Shown piece after piece: positions 1 through 8,381 of a stretch of DNA of 34,688 nt. The position numbers were made by a program, and so were the translations under genes. Each line of letters opens with the position of its first letter. Within the stretch, counting starts at the first letter, position 1. The stretch covers positions 1 to 34,688 of the forward strand of contig CAYPAU010000009.1 in assembly GCA_964408825.1 (NCBI GenBank), written 5' to 3'. This DNA comes from CAYPAU01 sp964408825 (GTDB taxonomy: Bacteria; Patescibacteriota; Microgenomatia; Levybacterales; UBA12049). The notes under the pieces were generated by a model. The model worked only from the letters and a program-made list of their open reading frames with translations, had not been told where the DNA came from and did no database searches.

Positions 1-246
1 TTGCTTTAGCCATAAAGCAAGTATATCACAGGAGATTTCTTTCTTAAAATTTTACAAATCGAACCTTCTTAAGAAAAAGAGAGAGTCGCAATGCAAATGT
101 ACACCCTCTGTGCATCTGTGCACCTCCGAGGTGATATCCTATTGACACCTCGGGAGATAATAACTTGCGTTACAAGGGTCGGACCTTGTTATCATTGTTA
201 TCAAGGAAAAGAATCTTAGAACTGGTTTCTAATATCTTTCGAAGCT
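1..246. other. Non-coding left end with short hairpins
   Basis: I see no gene here. The stretch holds several short inverted repeats: a 7-bp stem at 1-20 (TTGCTTT/AAAGCAA, 6-nt loop), the near-perfect palindrome CACCTCCGAGGTG at 121-133 with a related CACCTCGG at 146-153, and ACAAGG/CCTTGT at 172-189. It lies downstream of the minus-strand gene that stops at 247, so some of these could act in its 3' end, but none carries a convincing U-tract in that direction. Confidence 0.5.
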
Positions 247-699
247 TTAACTACCATCTTCTGAAGATTTTTCGCAAGCTTCTTTTAGAATTTGTGCAAA
301 ATCAGCTTCCCGGGAGACTTCCAAGACGCTAAAGGCTCTTTCAGATTCTGCTCTCAACAAAACCATCCCTTCCCCCGTAGAAATAAAAAATAAAATATCG
401 CTCTCATAAGCCTGGAAAGATCTTCCTGCATGGGTTGGTTTTAATAGGGAGCGATTGTAGATGTTTCGAGGTTTAAATTTATCCGGCGCTCTCCTTTCGT
501 TTGTGTGTGCAATATGATAACCTGCATCTTTATACACCCCTATTCCACCTCTTTGCCTTCGGGCTGATCTTTTTCTCCATTTCATGGCCAAAACAACAAA
601 TCTATTATCTAATAAGTAAGCAGGGCCATCAAATTCCAGACCAAGTTCTTTTGAAAATACTCTTTCTGTTTCTCCCCTTTTTTCCGGTCCCCCAGACAT
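247..699 (-). CDS. Hypothetical protein, 150 aa
   Basis: I do not recognise this protein. It has no signal peptide or membrane segment, a basic stretch around residues 41-50 (KWRKRSARRQR region) and an acidic helix-like C-terminus (about 130-150). The ATG at 699 has no SD; an A-rich stretch about 8 nt upstream could be a weak -10 element. It is the last of three minus-strand small unknowns (1265-1717, 822-1202, 247-699) separated by 60-120 nt, each apparently with its own promoter rather than a tight operon. AT-rich codon use matches the surrounding genes outside the island. It is accepted as real because it is the only long frame here and has the same orientation as its neighbours. Confidence 0.55.
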   Translation of the reverse strand: MSGGPEKRGETERVFSKELGLEFDGPAYLLDNRFVVLAMKWRKRSARRQRGGIGVYKDAGYHIAHTNERRAPDKFKPRNIYNRSLLKPTHAGRSFQAYESDILFFISTGEGMVLLRAESERAFSVLEVSREADFAQILKEACEKSSEDGS

Positions 700-821
700 A
701 GAGATTCTTTTTAGCAGAAAATTAATTTTTTTGCTTTATCTGATAATTTCTCTTTCATGGATGCTATTTATAGCACAAACTAAGGATTTTTTCCAGAAGC
801 AAATCTTAATCCAGGTTATAT

Positions 822-1202
822 TTATGCGGCTGTACTTCGTAATTTCCGGACTACTTGCGGGTCTTGTGCCCGACTCACCAAAAGGTCACTAACTTTTTCG
901 GGCTGGACAGCTTCAATGATTGGCCTATTATCCGATATAATCCTTAATCTTACTTCATTTGGATTCCTTTGATCCATCACAACTCTATACCCGGGAATTT
1001 CAAATTTCTCGAATCGGCTTTGCCTTACCTTAATCACGCCTGTTTCTCCGTTTGTCTGTCCGTCCTTATACCTAATACGTCCTCTTTCTGTAACTTCTAA
1101 TGGGACCCCGAATTGACGGACAATAACTATGACTTTTTCTGAGCTTCTCTCTCTCATCTTTCTTTTTCTTGAAAGAATACCAAATAAACTATCTACAACC
1201 AT
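822..1202 (-). CDS. Hypothetical protein, 126 aa
   Basis: I do not recognise this protein. It is soluble and basic, predicted to be rich in beta strands (VIVIVRQFGVPLEV, GVIKVRQSRFEKFEI), with an N-terminal basic patch (SRKRKMRERS, residues 10-19) and no signal peptide or membrane segment. The ATG at 1202 is preceded by GGAG and, only 9 nt upstream, by a perfect TATAAT on the minus strand, so the message may be leaderless or nearly so. It lies 62 nt downstream of another unknown (1265-1717) that also has beta-rich character; the two could be functionally linked, but nothing in the sequence says how. Confidence 0.6.
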   Translation of the reverse strand: MVVDSLFGILSRKRKMRERSSEKVIVIVRQFGVPLEVTERGRIRYKDGQTNGETGVIKVRQSRFEKFEIPGYRVVMDQRNPNEVRLRIISDNRPIIEAVQPEKVSDLLVSRAQDPQVVRKLRSTAA

Positions 1203-1211
1203 TGCGTCTCC

Positions 1212-1240
1212 ATTATATTGAAGGTCTATCCCTGTTTCTA
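1212..1240 (-). promoter_or_regulatory. Promoter of the 822-1202 gene
   Basis: On the minus strand, TAGAAA (1240-1235) is 17 nt from TATAAT (1217-1212), and the ATG starts 9 nt after the -10 box. The -10 is perfect and the -35 matches consensus at 4 of 6 positions. Confidence 0.55.
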
Positions 1241-1264
1241 TTGTTCCACTCTCAACCCCATCTT

Positions 1265-1717
1265 CTATCTTTCTTTCGCCACTTCGCTTAACTGGTTGTT
1301 TTTACCATCTCCCAGCTTTAACTTATCTAAATTAAAGCTGGAGAAGAAAAATGGTTTTCTGTCGAATGATCGAACCTCAACTGTTATCGATGAGGGAGCT
1401 TGGGGATCTTTAATCCGAAGAGAATATTGACCAAATGTAAGACTGAGTAATTCCTCCGGTCTTACATTAAGATTTTGTGCATTAGTAAGAGTGACATTGC
1501 CTTTTCTCCCTTGTATTACCGCCGGCTGTTTTCCTCTTCTAAGAATCGTCAATTTGTTTATCTGTTGTTCGTTATCTAAATCCCCCGAGGCCTTAAGACA
1601 AAATTCTCCCTCATTAACAAGGACTGCCTCCCCATTAATGGGAATATCAACTATGCTAGGGACATATCCCTCAAGCCGGTCTCTTCTTTCAACTGCTGTC
1701 TCAAGTTTAACTCCCAT
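1265..1717 (-). CDS. Hypothetical protein, 150 aa
   Basis: I do not recognise this protein. It begins with a charged helix (residues 1-16) and continues with strand-rich sequence (GEAVLVNEGEFCLKASGDL, NKLTILRRGKQPAVIQGRKG, YSLRIKDP, SITVEVRSF), compatible with a small beta-sandwich or FHA-like fold, but I see no diagnostic motif. There is no signal peptide or membrane helix. The ATG at 1717 has no SD; TATAGA ends 8 nt upstream, with TTGCAA 18 nt before that. It is transcribed divergently from the exported-protein operon starting at 1814, with both promoters in the 96-nt gap. Confidence 0.6.
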   Translation of the reverse strand: MGVKLETAVERRDRLEGYVPSIVDIPINGEAVLVNEGEFCLKASGDLDNEQQINKLTILRRGKQPAVIQGRKGNVTLTNAQNLNVRPEELLSLTFGQYSLRIKDPQAPSSITVEVRSFDRKPFFFSSFNLDKLKLGDGKNNQLSEVAKER

Positions 1718-1725
1718 AATCTAGT

Positions 1726-1755
1726 TCTATAGCACAAAAGGTTATGCTTTTGCAA
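1726..1755 (-). promoter_or_regulatory. Divergent promoter for the 1265-1717 gene
   Basis: Minus strand: TTGCAA (1755-1750), 18-nt spacer, TG-C-TATAGA (extended -10; hexamer 1731-1726), then 8 nt to the ATG. No SD is present, so a leaderless or near-leaderless transcript is likely. Confidence 0.5.
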
Positions 1756-1778
1756 TAAGGAAAATCTAAGTAAATTTC

Positions 1779-1807
1779 TTGCTTTTTAGGCTTAGATTCT
1801 ATACGAT
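1779..1807 (+). promoter_or_regulatory. Promoter of the 1814-3459 operon
   Basis: TTGCTT (1779-1784), exactly 17 nt, TACGAT (1802-1807), then 6 nt to the ATG at 1814. Both hexamers are imperfect, but the spacing and the absence of an SD fit the leaderless arrangement seen at other genes in this window. Confidence 0.45.
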
Positions 1808-1813
1808 TCTATT

Positions 1814-2548
1814 ATGAAGCTGCCTTTCCGGAACAAACTCCTTCAGCTTGTTTTTCTATCTTTGATTATTTTTTTCCTAAACCAAAACCAGACCAATGCA
1901 CAAACTTATTCCAATAATGAATATATAATTGAGACTTCGGAAATAGAACAAAAGACATATCGCCCTATTGCACCCGTTGAAAATTCTGAGAATCAAAGAG
2001 TAATCCAAGGGGAAAATTATCAGGTCGTCTTAGGCTTTGAAGATATATTAAGCGAAGATTTTTATTCCATTCATTCCTCTACCTCTTTAATGGATTACGG
2101 CAGGCTCTACCCTACAAATCCTGTAGTAAGAGATTTAAAGCTTAAGATCGATGCAGGATCGACTCACGGATATTCGGTGTTGGCATACGAGGATCATTCC
2201 CTTTCAGATCCATCTTTTATTAATCTTATTCCGGATACTTCATGCGATAGGGGCCTATGTTCACAGTCTATTTCTGCTTACTGGGAAGATAGTCTGACAT
2301 ATGGCTTAGGTTTCGGATGTGAAAACATAAAAGGTAAGCCTTGCCTTGAAGAAGAAAGTAATCTGTTCAGAAAATTTTCGGATGAGTCAAAGGGAGAGAA
2401 ATACGAGCCGGTACTTAAAAATGATAAAGAAAATGATAAAGGAGCCATAGATGAAGGAAAAATAATCTTTAAGTTAAATATCTCTTCTTCCCAGGAAAAT
2501 TCCATATATTCAAACACGATAAATTATATACTTGTTCCAAATCTGTAA
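1814..2548 (+). CDS. Exported protein of unknown function, 244 aa
   Basis: The first ~30 residues form a Sec signal peptide: basic start, hydrophobic core LVFLSLIIFF, and a likely cleavage site after TNA. The mature part is polar and contains four cysteines between residues ~143 and ~177 (DTSCDRGLCSQ, GFGCENIKGKPCLEE), which could form two disulfides outside the cell. No transmembrane anchor or sorting tail is visible, so it may be secreted or held by a partner. The stop codon overlaps the ATG of the next gene (TAATG at 2546-2550), which implies translational coupling and a shared role with the anchored beta-sandwich protein encoded there. I cannot assign a family. Confidence 0.7.
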   Translation: MKLPFRNKLLQLVFLSLIIFFLNQNQTNAQTYSNNEYIIETSEIEQKTYRPIAPVENSENQRVIQGENYQVVLGFEDILSEDFYSIHSSTSLMDYGRLYPTNPVVRDLKLKIDAGSTHGYSVLAYEDHSLSDPSFINLIPDTSCDRGLCSQSISAYWEDSLTYGLGFGCENIKGKPCLEEESNLFRKFSDESKGEKYEPVLKNDKENDKGAIDEGKIIFKLNISSSQENSIYSNTINYILVPNL

Positions 2549-3459
2549 TGAATAAAATTGTTTTAAGTGTAGGCATAACTCTCTTGGCAATATTTTTTTT
2601 GTCTTCTCCTTTTAAGGCACATGCAGAAGGACTAGGAGTCTTTCCTCCGATAATAAAAATAAAAGCGAACGCAGGACAAGAGCTGAGTGCTTCTATAAAG
2701 ATAAAGAATTTAGCTTCCGAAGCTACGGAGGTTCAGATCAGCTTTAGACCTTTCAAAGAAGAGGACGGAAGAGTAAATTTCATTTTATACAAAGATTATA
2801 CGCCCGAAAATTCCTCGATATTAAAGAACGTTAGGGTTTTAGAAGGTAATCAAAATATATCAAATATGGTCCTTTCCCCCGGACAAGAGAGAAACCTTAC
2901 TTTAAATATAAAAATCGATAATAAGGCGAAAAATCAGGATTTCTATTTCTCGGTTGTTTTCCTTACTGTTTCTAAAAATAAATCGGAGAATAGTTACTCG
3001 GCTGTACGAACAGGTATGGCCTCAAATATTCTCCTTAGCGTAGGAGATGATTCCCAAGTTAGCGTAATAAATTTTTCATCTGACTTGTTTGCGCAGGAAG
3101 GCAAGCTAAAATTTGAGGGAGAAATAGAAAACTCGGGCAGAAATTTTATGACAATCCATCCTCGGATTAGGATAAAAAATATTTTTGGAAAAACTATAGA
3201 AGTTATTGAGATTGAGGAGATTAATCTTCTGGCAAATTCTTCAAGAAATCTAACGGGAAAATCAAAGAAAATCGAGTCTAAGAAGGAATATCTCTTTGGG
3301 CCTTATAAGGCTACACTTGAGTTTTCGTCCTCAAACAAACCTGTTTTAACCTCTAAAAATCTACTAATAATGATTATGCCGGGAAGAAAAACTATCCTTA
3401 CAAGCGCAGTACTGTTGCTGATTCTGGTTATTTATATTAAAATAAGAAAAAGAAGGTAA
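2548..3459 (+). CDS. Membrane-anchored DUF916-like exoprotein, 303 aa
   Basis: Residues 1-26 are a signal peptide ending in AHA. The next ~100 residues (GVFPPIIKIKANAGQ, IKIKNLASEATEVQISF, LSPGQERNLTLNIKI) resemble the DUF916/WxL-interacting type of immunoglobulin-like domain found in Gram-positive surface proteins. A second beta domain runs from ~170 to 260, then a single C-terminal TM helix (about 279-298) with a basic KIRKRR tail, giving an outside domain anchored in the membrane. It is translationally coupled to the exported Cys-containing protein upstream (1-nt overlap). By analogy it could be a scaffold that holds secreted proteins at the cell surface. The family call is from pattern resemblance only. 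Confidence 0.65.
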   Translation: MNKIVLSVGITLLAIFFLSSPFKAHAEGLGVFPPIIKIKANAGQELSASIKIKNLASEATEVQISFRPFKEEDGRVNFILYKDYTPENSSILKNVRVLEGNQNISNMVLSPGQERNLTLNIKIDNKAKNQDFYFSVVFLTVSKNKSENSYSAVRTGMASNILLSVGDDSQVSVINFSSDLFAQEGKLKFEGEIENSGRNFMTIHPRIRIKNIFGKTIEVIEIEEINLLANSSRNLTGKSKKIESKKEYLFGPYKATLEFSSSNKPVLTSKNLLIMIMPGRKTILTSAVLLLILVIYIKIRKRR

Positions 3460-4030
3460 TAATTTGTTCTCTCAAAGTCTCCCAAAATTCATAAATAGTC
3501 TTATCTTTTAAAATAGCCCAAAAGAACAAGCCAAAAAACGGATCCAAAATATTTATCACTTGTATAAAATCTCTGCCAAGTTTTAACCTCTAGTTTTAAT
3601 AAAACCGAGAAGTAATCCGGAAAGAAAGTTAGCAAATTAGGGCTTATAAAAACTCTCAACAAGTTCGCGGAAGCATTTTTCCAAAGACTATAACAAATGA
3701 CATCAGGGAAACTTTTTGGCCCTATGCAATAGATTGTTATAGATTGATTGTATAAAAGACAACATTGAAATACGAATAAAAATAGAAAATATGCCAATTT
3801 TTATATTTTCATATAATTTTCGTCCTTTTTTACATACTATAGACCTTTATCTTTACTCCAACAAACGATATACTTTTATATCATTTTTGCCTTACTCTAG
3901 GATATTGACAAGATGTTAATTTTCACTCTATTCTTAAATAAGACTTATTATATTCAGTTTATAAGCAGTATAAACCGTATAATCTTGAGGCTAAAGTTGA
4001 TTTTTCACAGAATTTGCTTAAGTTAATAAA
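3460..4030. other. 571-bp AT-rich intergenic region
   Basis: No convincing gene. A 98-codon minus-strand frame (3501-3797) exists but looks like non-coding AT-rich sequence. Promoter-like pieces on the plus strand precede the giant gene at 4031: TTGACA at 3905-3910 followed after 18 nt by TATTCT (3929-3934), and a perfect TATAAT at 3978-3983. If either is used, the 4031 gene has a 5' leader of about 40-90 nt, unlike its leaderless neighbours. No SD precedes 4031. Confidence 0.4.
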
Positions 4031-7000
4031 ATGGGATTTATACAAGAATTTAAAAGCTTTCTTGAGACTCAAGGGGTTACCAGAGTAACTTTAAAAAATT
4101 ATCTCTCAGACCTTAGGTTCTTTTTAAACTGGTATAAGCTTTGTTACCTTTCAGAATTTACCCCTGAAAATCTTGACCAGTCGGTAATCGAAAATTTTAA
4201 ACTACAGAATTCCCCCAAAATGGCATACTCCTCTCTTAAAAGAAAACTCTCAACGATCAGAAAATTCGCACATTATCTTAAAGAGCACGGTTATTTAACA
4301 TTAAACCCCCTTGATATTCCTGGCAAAAAAGGCGATGAGGAAAATGAAGATCTTAGAAAGATAAAAAACTATTTATTTATAGGGGGGGTCTCTGCCTCCT
4401 CTATTAAAAATTATTTGGGGGATATAAAGCAATTTCTCAAATGGGCAGATAAAGTTATACTGCCCGAGGCCCCGTGGCTTTTGAAAAAGAATATGTACGA
4501 GAGACTAGATAAAAAACTGGTAGATGAATATAAGGAAAGGCTAAAAACACTTAATCTTTCTCCCCTCTCTATAAATAGAAAACTGTCCTCGATACGAAAA
4601 TTCGTAGAATGGGCTTATTCTGAAAAAAGGATTACCGGTAATTTTCTAAAGAGAGCCAACGACCTGCCCCAACCGCGCCAACCCTTAATTACGCTTAAGA
4701 ATATAGAGTCTGCCCCCAAGGGGGATATTGATCTTGCTTCAGAACTTAAGTATTCAGGAATACCGCCTTTTCGACTCTTTCAAAGAGTCCTCCGAGATCT
4801 AGATAAGCTTCTTGACAAGATGGTAGATAGTTTAAGCTTCGCCGACTTTTTCTTTGAGGACAAGGAAAAAATTTTCAGAGCAAATGTCACGAAAATCCCG
4901 CGAATTCAAGATCCCTTGAAAATTTCAAATATTAGCAAATCCTTTTACGATCCGCTAAGTGTCTCCCTAAAACATCTCTCTTTCCCTCAAAAAATTATCT
5001 ATATGATAAGATTTAATAGACCAAAATGGTATTTAAGATATCATTCATATCCAATCGTTCACTACATCCACTTTGCAATTTTTGTGGTAGTAATGACGAT
5101 TATAGGGCTTATCATATACCAAAATACGCTAGGAGGATATACTTCTGTCTTGGGAACTTCGATAAATCCGCCTCCGAGGGTTTTATCTATTAAACAGAGA
5201 CTTCTCGATTCTTCCGGCAATCCCATAACCTCCCCTTCTGATGTGAGATTTGCTATTTACGATGACAAGGAGGCATCCGGCTCATCGCTTCTGTGGGAAG
5301 AGGTAGATAGGGTTAACCCCGATGAAGATGGTGTCTTTAATGTGGTCATCGGGCAAACAAAACTTATTCCGCCGTACATTTTCCAGATCTATCCCTCTCT
5401 CTGGCTCGGAATGTCTGTAGGAAAACAGGAGGAGCTTAGGCCCCGACAACAACTTGCCCAAGTAGGATACGCACAGAATGCACAGACGCTTGAGAATATG
5501 GGAATAGCAAATTTAAATAATTATACAAATGCCGTCTTAGCCTTGGATTCAACGGGAAATCTCTTAATAGGAGGAGAGGCATCACACACTCTTGAGGCTT
5601 TATACGGCGAGCTTATCCTTTCGGGAAATAAACTAACATTAACAACTGTTTCAGGCACAAATACCAACATAGAGATCTCTCCCGATGGCTTGGGCATAAT
5701 CGACATTCAAAAACCAATTCAAAATACATCAAACAATAACAATATACTATCTGCACTTGGCAGTGTGGAATTCGATGATAATGTAAGTATATTGGCTACC
5801 TCAAGTGGTCAATCGGCCTTTACTATCAACCAAAACGATATAGGACCCCTGATTAGCGCCTCCTTAAGCGGGATTGCCAAATTCACCGTGGATGCGTTTG
5901 GTTCAACAACCCTAGCTGGAGATTTAAATCTTTCGGGAAATAACCCGAACATTTTCTCAACGGAGCTTGATTCAAATTTGTCCATAGGAACATCGGGCGA
6001 AGGAAGACTGACCCTTCAACCAACATCAACCGGAGATATAGAATTTTTTTCTTCTTTAAATAATATTTCTTCCTCGGGCAATCTAAGACTTACCGGAAAT
6101 ATAGTACTCGCCAGTGAATCTGCCACTACCACTTTCGGCGGAATTACCTATACGTGGCCCGAGAGCCAGACTGACGGATATTTTCTTAAAACAAATGGCT
6201 CGGGCAATCTTTCGTGGTCCGCCCTTCCCGACTTAATAACCTTATGGGACCAAACGAATGCCAATGCAGGGATAGGAACAAACTTTCCTAATTTTAAACT
6301 CGATGTTCAGGATTCTAAATCCGCAACCTCAGCCGCACAGATATTTAACACGAGCACAAGCAATACGGCGTCAGGACTTGCGATAAAACTCGGAAATACG
6401 TCATCAAATACTGACATCAATAATAAATGGGTAACTTTTGAACAATCCGGCAGGGGAATCGTAGGACTGATAAAAGGCAACGGAGCTTCCGGCGTAACTT
6501 TTCAGGGAAACGGAGTCGCAGATTTTGCAGAATATCTCAGAAAAGACGAAAGAGAGAAAATAGTGTATGGTTCGGTTGTCTGTCTTACCGAAGAAGGAAT
6601 AGTCCGTCCCTGCATATTGGATAATCAAAATATCATAGGTATAACTTCGGAAAATCCTACATTCCTTGGAGGAGAGAATCTCGAAGATCAATCAATAGCA
6701 GTAGGCCTTTCAGGGCAAGTTTTAGCTCGGGTATCAAATATATCGGGAGACATAAAAGCCGGAGACCCGCTCACCTCTTCTATAATACCGGGTGTTTCCG
6801 CAAAAGCCACCAGAGAAGGAAGAATTGTGGGAAGAGCGCTTAACAAGTTTGACTCTTCTGACTGCTTTGACCCTCAGGAGAATTTTGGGCTTATCCAAAA
6901 TAATTCCGGGAAAATTTGTCAGGGCAAAATATATGTTCTTTTAAATGTTTCACATTACGAACCAAGTTTTCTTGAGAAAGGTACTCAGATTAAAAATATA

Positions 7001-8287
7001 GCGATAAGACAGAGTGGGGAAGGTTTTTATGAGCTCTCAGACGAGCTGAATCAGGCAATTTTAAAAGTAGAATCATTTCAAACTGCAATAATTGGAAATT
7101 TAACTGCGGGATTCATAGATGCTCAAAAGATTATAACAGGTTCAATTGAAGCTAACACTATAAAAATCGGAGGAGAGAATATTAAGGACTACATTGCCCG
7201 TCTTATAAATAACCAAACAGAAATAAACTCGCCGATAGTGGAGGCGGACGAGGTTAGGACAAATCTTATTAGTCCTCTACCTAGTAAAAATCTTACTGTC
7301 AAACTTCCTCAAGGTTCGTCCTTTACCATAGCAAACTCAACAGGAAGCAGTATTCTAAAAGTCGATGATGAGGGCGCGAGCCTTTCGGGAAGATTAATCG
7401 CAAACGAGATCAATTCCCAAAACTTAAATTCGGATAACGCTTCTGTCTCAGGGACTTTAAGAGCAGGAAAAATTATCGCAGATACCATCGAAGGATTCAA
7501 AGAGGCCGAAGTTATTAATAATTATATCGATCTTTCCTCCTCCTCGGCAGATTTAGTTTATGCAAATAACTTAAGGGCTCTAACGGGGAACTTTGTTGAA
7601 GGTTTGGTTTCCCAAAGTCCATCAACATTTGCAGACCTTTCGATCTTTGGACAGCTTAAAATTGACAACAGTCTGGTTTTGGCAGGCAATTCAATAAATG
7701 TACTTGGAGTGGACCTTGAACTTCAACCACTCCGGCAAGGAGGAATATCAATAATGGCAGGCCTTATATATATTGATACAGATGGCAATGTAAAGTTCGA
7801 TGGAAATGCGACATTCTCAAAAGATGTTTCCATAAAAGGTGTTTTGTCTACAAACATAATTTCACCTCTCCCCGACCAAGACATTACTATTAATATAGGG
7901 GGTGACTATAATGCTAATTTTGTGGTCAAAAATGGAACCGGTTCTGCCCTCTTGTCTTTAAACCAATCAGGAGACCTTAGGGCATCGGGGGGGGCATATT
8001 TTAATAAAATTAATCTTCCCTTCATAAAACCTGCTTTTGCTATATCACCGACAGAGGTTATCGCCACAGGATCTGCCGGAATAGCAACGATATCTGCCTA
8101 TCAGAAAGAGATTACCATTAGAAATTCATTGGTCACTGAAAAATCGCTTATCTATGTCACCCCAAGAACTGATACGGGAAACCTAGGGCTTTTTCTGCTT
8201 AGACAAGTTCCCGGAGTATCATTTACTATTGGGATAGGAACACAACTTGCAAAAGAAATTTCATTTAACTGGATCATTATAAACTAG
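4031..8287 (+). CDS. Integrase SAM-like domains fused to a membrane-anchored fibre protein, 1418 aa
   Basis: Residues ~1-95 and ~105-205 are two copies of the N-terminal core-binding (Phage_int_SAM) domain of tyrosine recombinases: each shows the pattern of helix, YLSDLRFFLNWY or YLGDIKQFLKWA, then SLKRKLSTIRKFAHYL or SINRKLSSIRKFVEWA. No recombinase catalytic domain (R..HxxR..Y) follows. A linker leads to a single TM helix at ~345-366, then about 1000 residues of strand-rich repeats rich in N, S, T and G. Around 828-985 the segment VADFAEYLRKDERE...GSVVCL...IIGITSENP resembles the Peptidase_G2 (IMC) autoproteolytic region of phage tail and fibre proteins. Repeats beginning ISPLP (about 1083 and 1278) precede a distinct C-terminal domain ending in FNWIIIN. 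Predicted topology: DNA-binding-type fold inside, giant fibre outside. A DNA-binding role is inference; the SAM domains may be repurposed. Confidence 0.75.
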   Translation: MGFIQEFKSFLETQGVTRVTLKNYLSDLRFFLNWYKLCYLSEFTPENLDQSVIENFKLQNSPKMAYSSLKRKLSTIRKFAHYLKEHGYLTLNPLDIPGKKGDEENEDLRKIKNYLFIGGVSASSIKNYLGDIKQFLKWADKVILPEAPWLLKKNMYERLDKKLVDEYKERLKTLNLSPLSINRKLSSIRKFVEWAYSEKRITGNFLKRANDLPQPRQPLITLKNIESAPKGDIDLASELKYSGIPPFRLFQRVLRDLDKLLDKMVDSLSFADFFFEDKEKIFRANVTKIPRIQDPLKISNISKSFYDPLSVSLKHLSFPQKIIYMIRFNRPKWYLRYHSYPIVHYIHFAIFVVVMTIIGLIIYQNTLGGYTSVLGTSINPPPRVLSIKQRLLDSSGNPITSPSDVRFAIYDDKEASGSSLLWEEVDRVNPDEDGVFNVVIGQTKLIPPYIFQIYPSLWLGMSVGKQEELRPRQQLAQVGYAQNAQTLENMGIANLNNYTNAVLALDSTGNLLIGGEASHTLEALYGELILSGNKLTLTTVSGTNTNIEISPDGLGIIDIQKPIQNTSNNNNILSALGSVEFDDNVSILATSSGQSAFTINQNDIGPLISASLSGIAKFTVDAFGSTTLAGDLNLSGNNPNIFSTELDSNLSIGTSGEGRLTLQPTSTGDIEFFSSLNNISSSGNLRLTGNIVLASESATTTFGGITYTWPESQTDGYFLKTNGSGNLSWSALPDLITLWDQTNANAGIGTNFPNFKLDVQDSKSATSAAQIFNTSTSNTASGLAIKLGNTSSNTDINNKWVTFEQSGRGIVGLIKGNGASGVTFQGNGVADFAEYLRKDEREKIVYGSVVCLTEEGIVRPCILDNQNIIGITSENPTFLGGENLEDQSIAVGLSGQVLARVSNISGDIKAGDPLTSSIIPGVSAKATREGRIVGRALNKFDSSDCFDPQENFGLIQNNSGKICQGKIYVLLNVSHYEPSFLEKGTQIKNIAIRQSGEGFYELSDELNQAILKVESFQTAIIGNLTAGFIDAQKIITGSIEANTIKIGGENIKDYIARLINNQTEINSPIVEADEVRTNLISPLPSKNLTVKLPQGSSFTIANSTGSSILKVDDEGASLSGRLIANEINSQNLNSDNASVSGTLRAGKIIADTIEGFKEAEVINNYIDLSSSSADLVYANNLRALTGNFVEGLVSQSPSTFADLSIFGQLKIDNSLVLAGNSINVLGVDLELQPLRQGGISIMAGLIYIDTDGNVKFDGNATFSKDVSIKGVLSTNIISPLPDQDITINIGGDYNANFVVKNGTGSALLSLNQSGDLRASGGAYFNKINLPFIKPAFAISPTEVIATGSAGIATISAYQKEITIRNSLVTEKSLIYVTPRTDTGNLGLFLLRQVPGVSFTIGIGTQLAKEISFNWIIIN

Positions 8288-8345
8288 AAGTTATCAAATT
8301 GTTAAATGTTGGATTGTTCGATTGTTATTGAAATTACTTTCTATC

Positions 8346-8375
8346 TTGACATGGTATAAATATTGTTGATAGATT
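8346..8375 (+). promoter_or_regulatory. Promoter of the 8382 gene
   Basis: Perfect TTGACA (8346-8351), 18-nt spacer, TAGATT (8370-8375), then 6 nt to the ATG at 8382. There is no SD, so the transcript probably starts at or next to the start codon. Confidence 0.6.
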
Positions 8376-8381
8376 AGAAAC

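Noticed and set aside
3501..3797. 98-codon minus-strand frame
   Set aside because: No SD or placed promoter, no recognisable domain; composition looks like non-coding AT-rich DNA.
4031..4640. Site-specific tyrosine recombinase / integrated element marker
   Set aside because: Only the N-terminal SAM-like domains are present, twice; the catalytic Arg-His-Arg-Tyr domain is missing, so integrase activity cannot be claimed.
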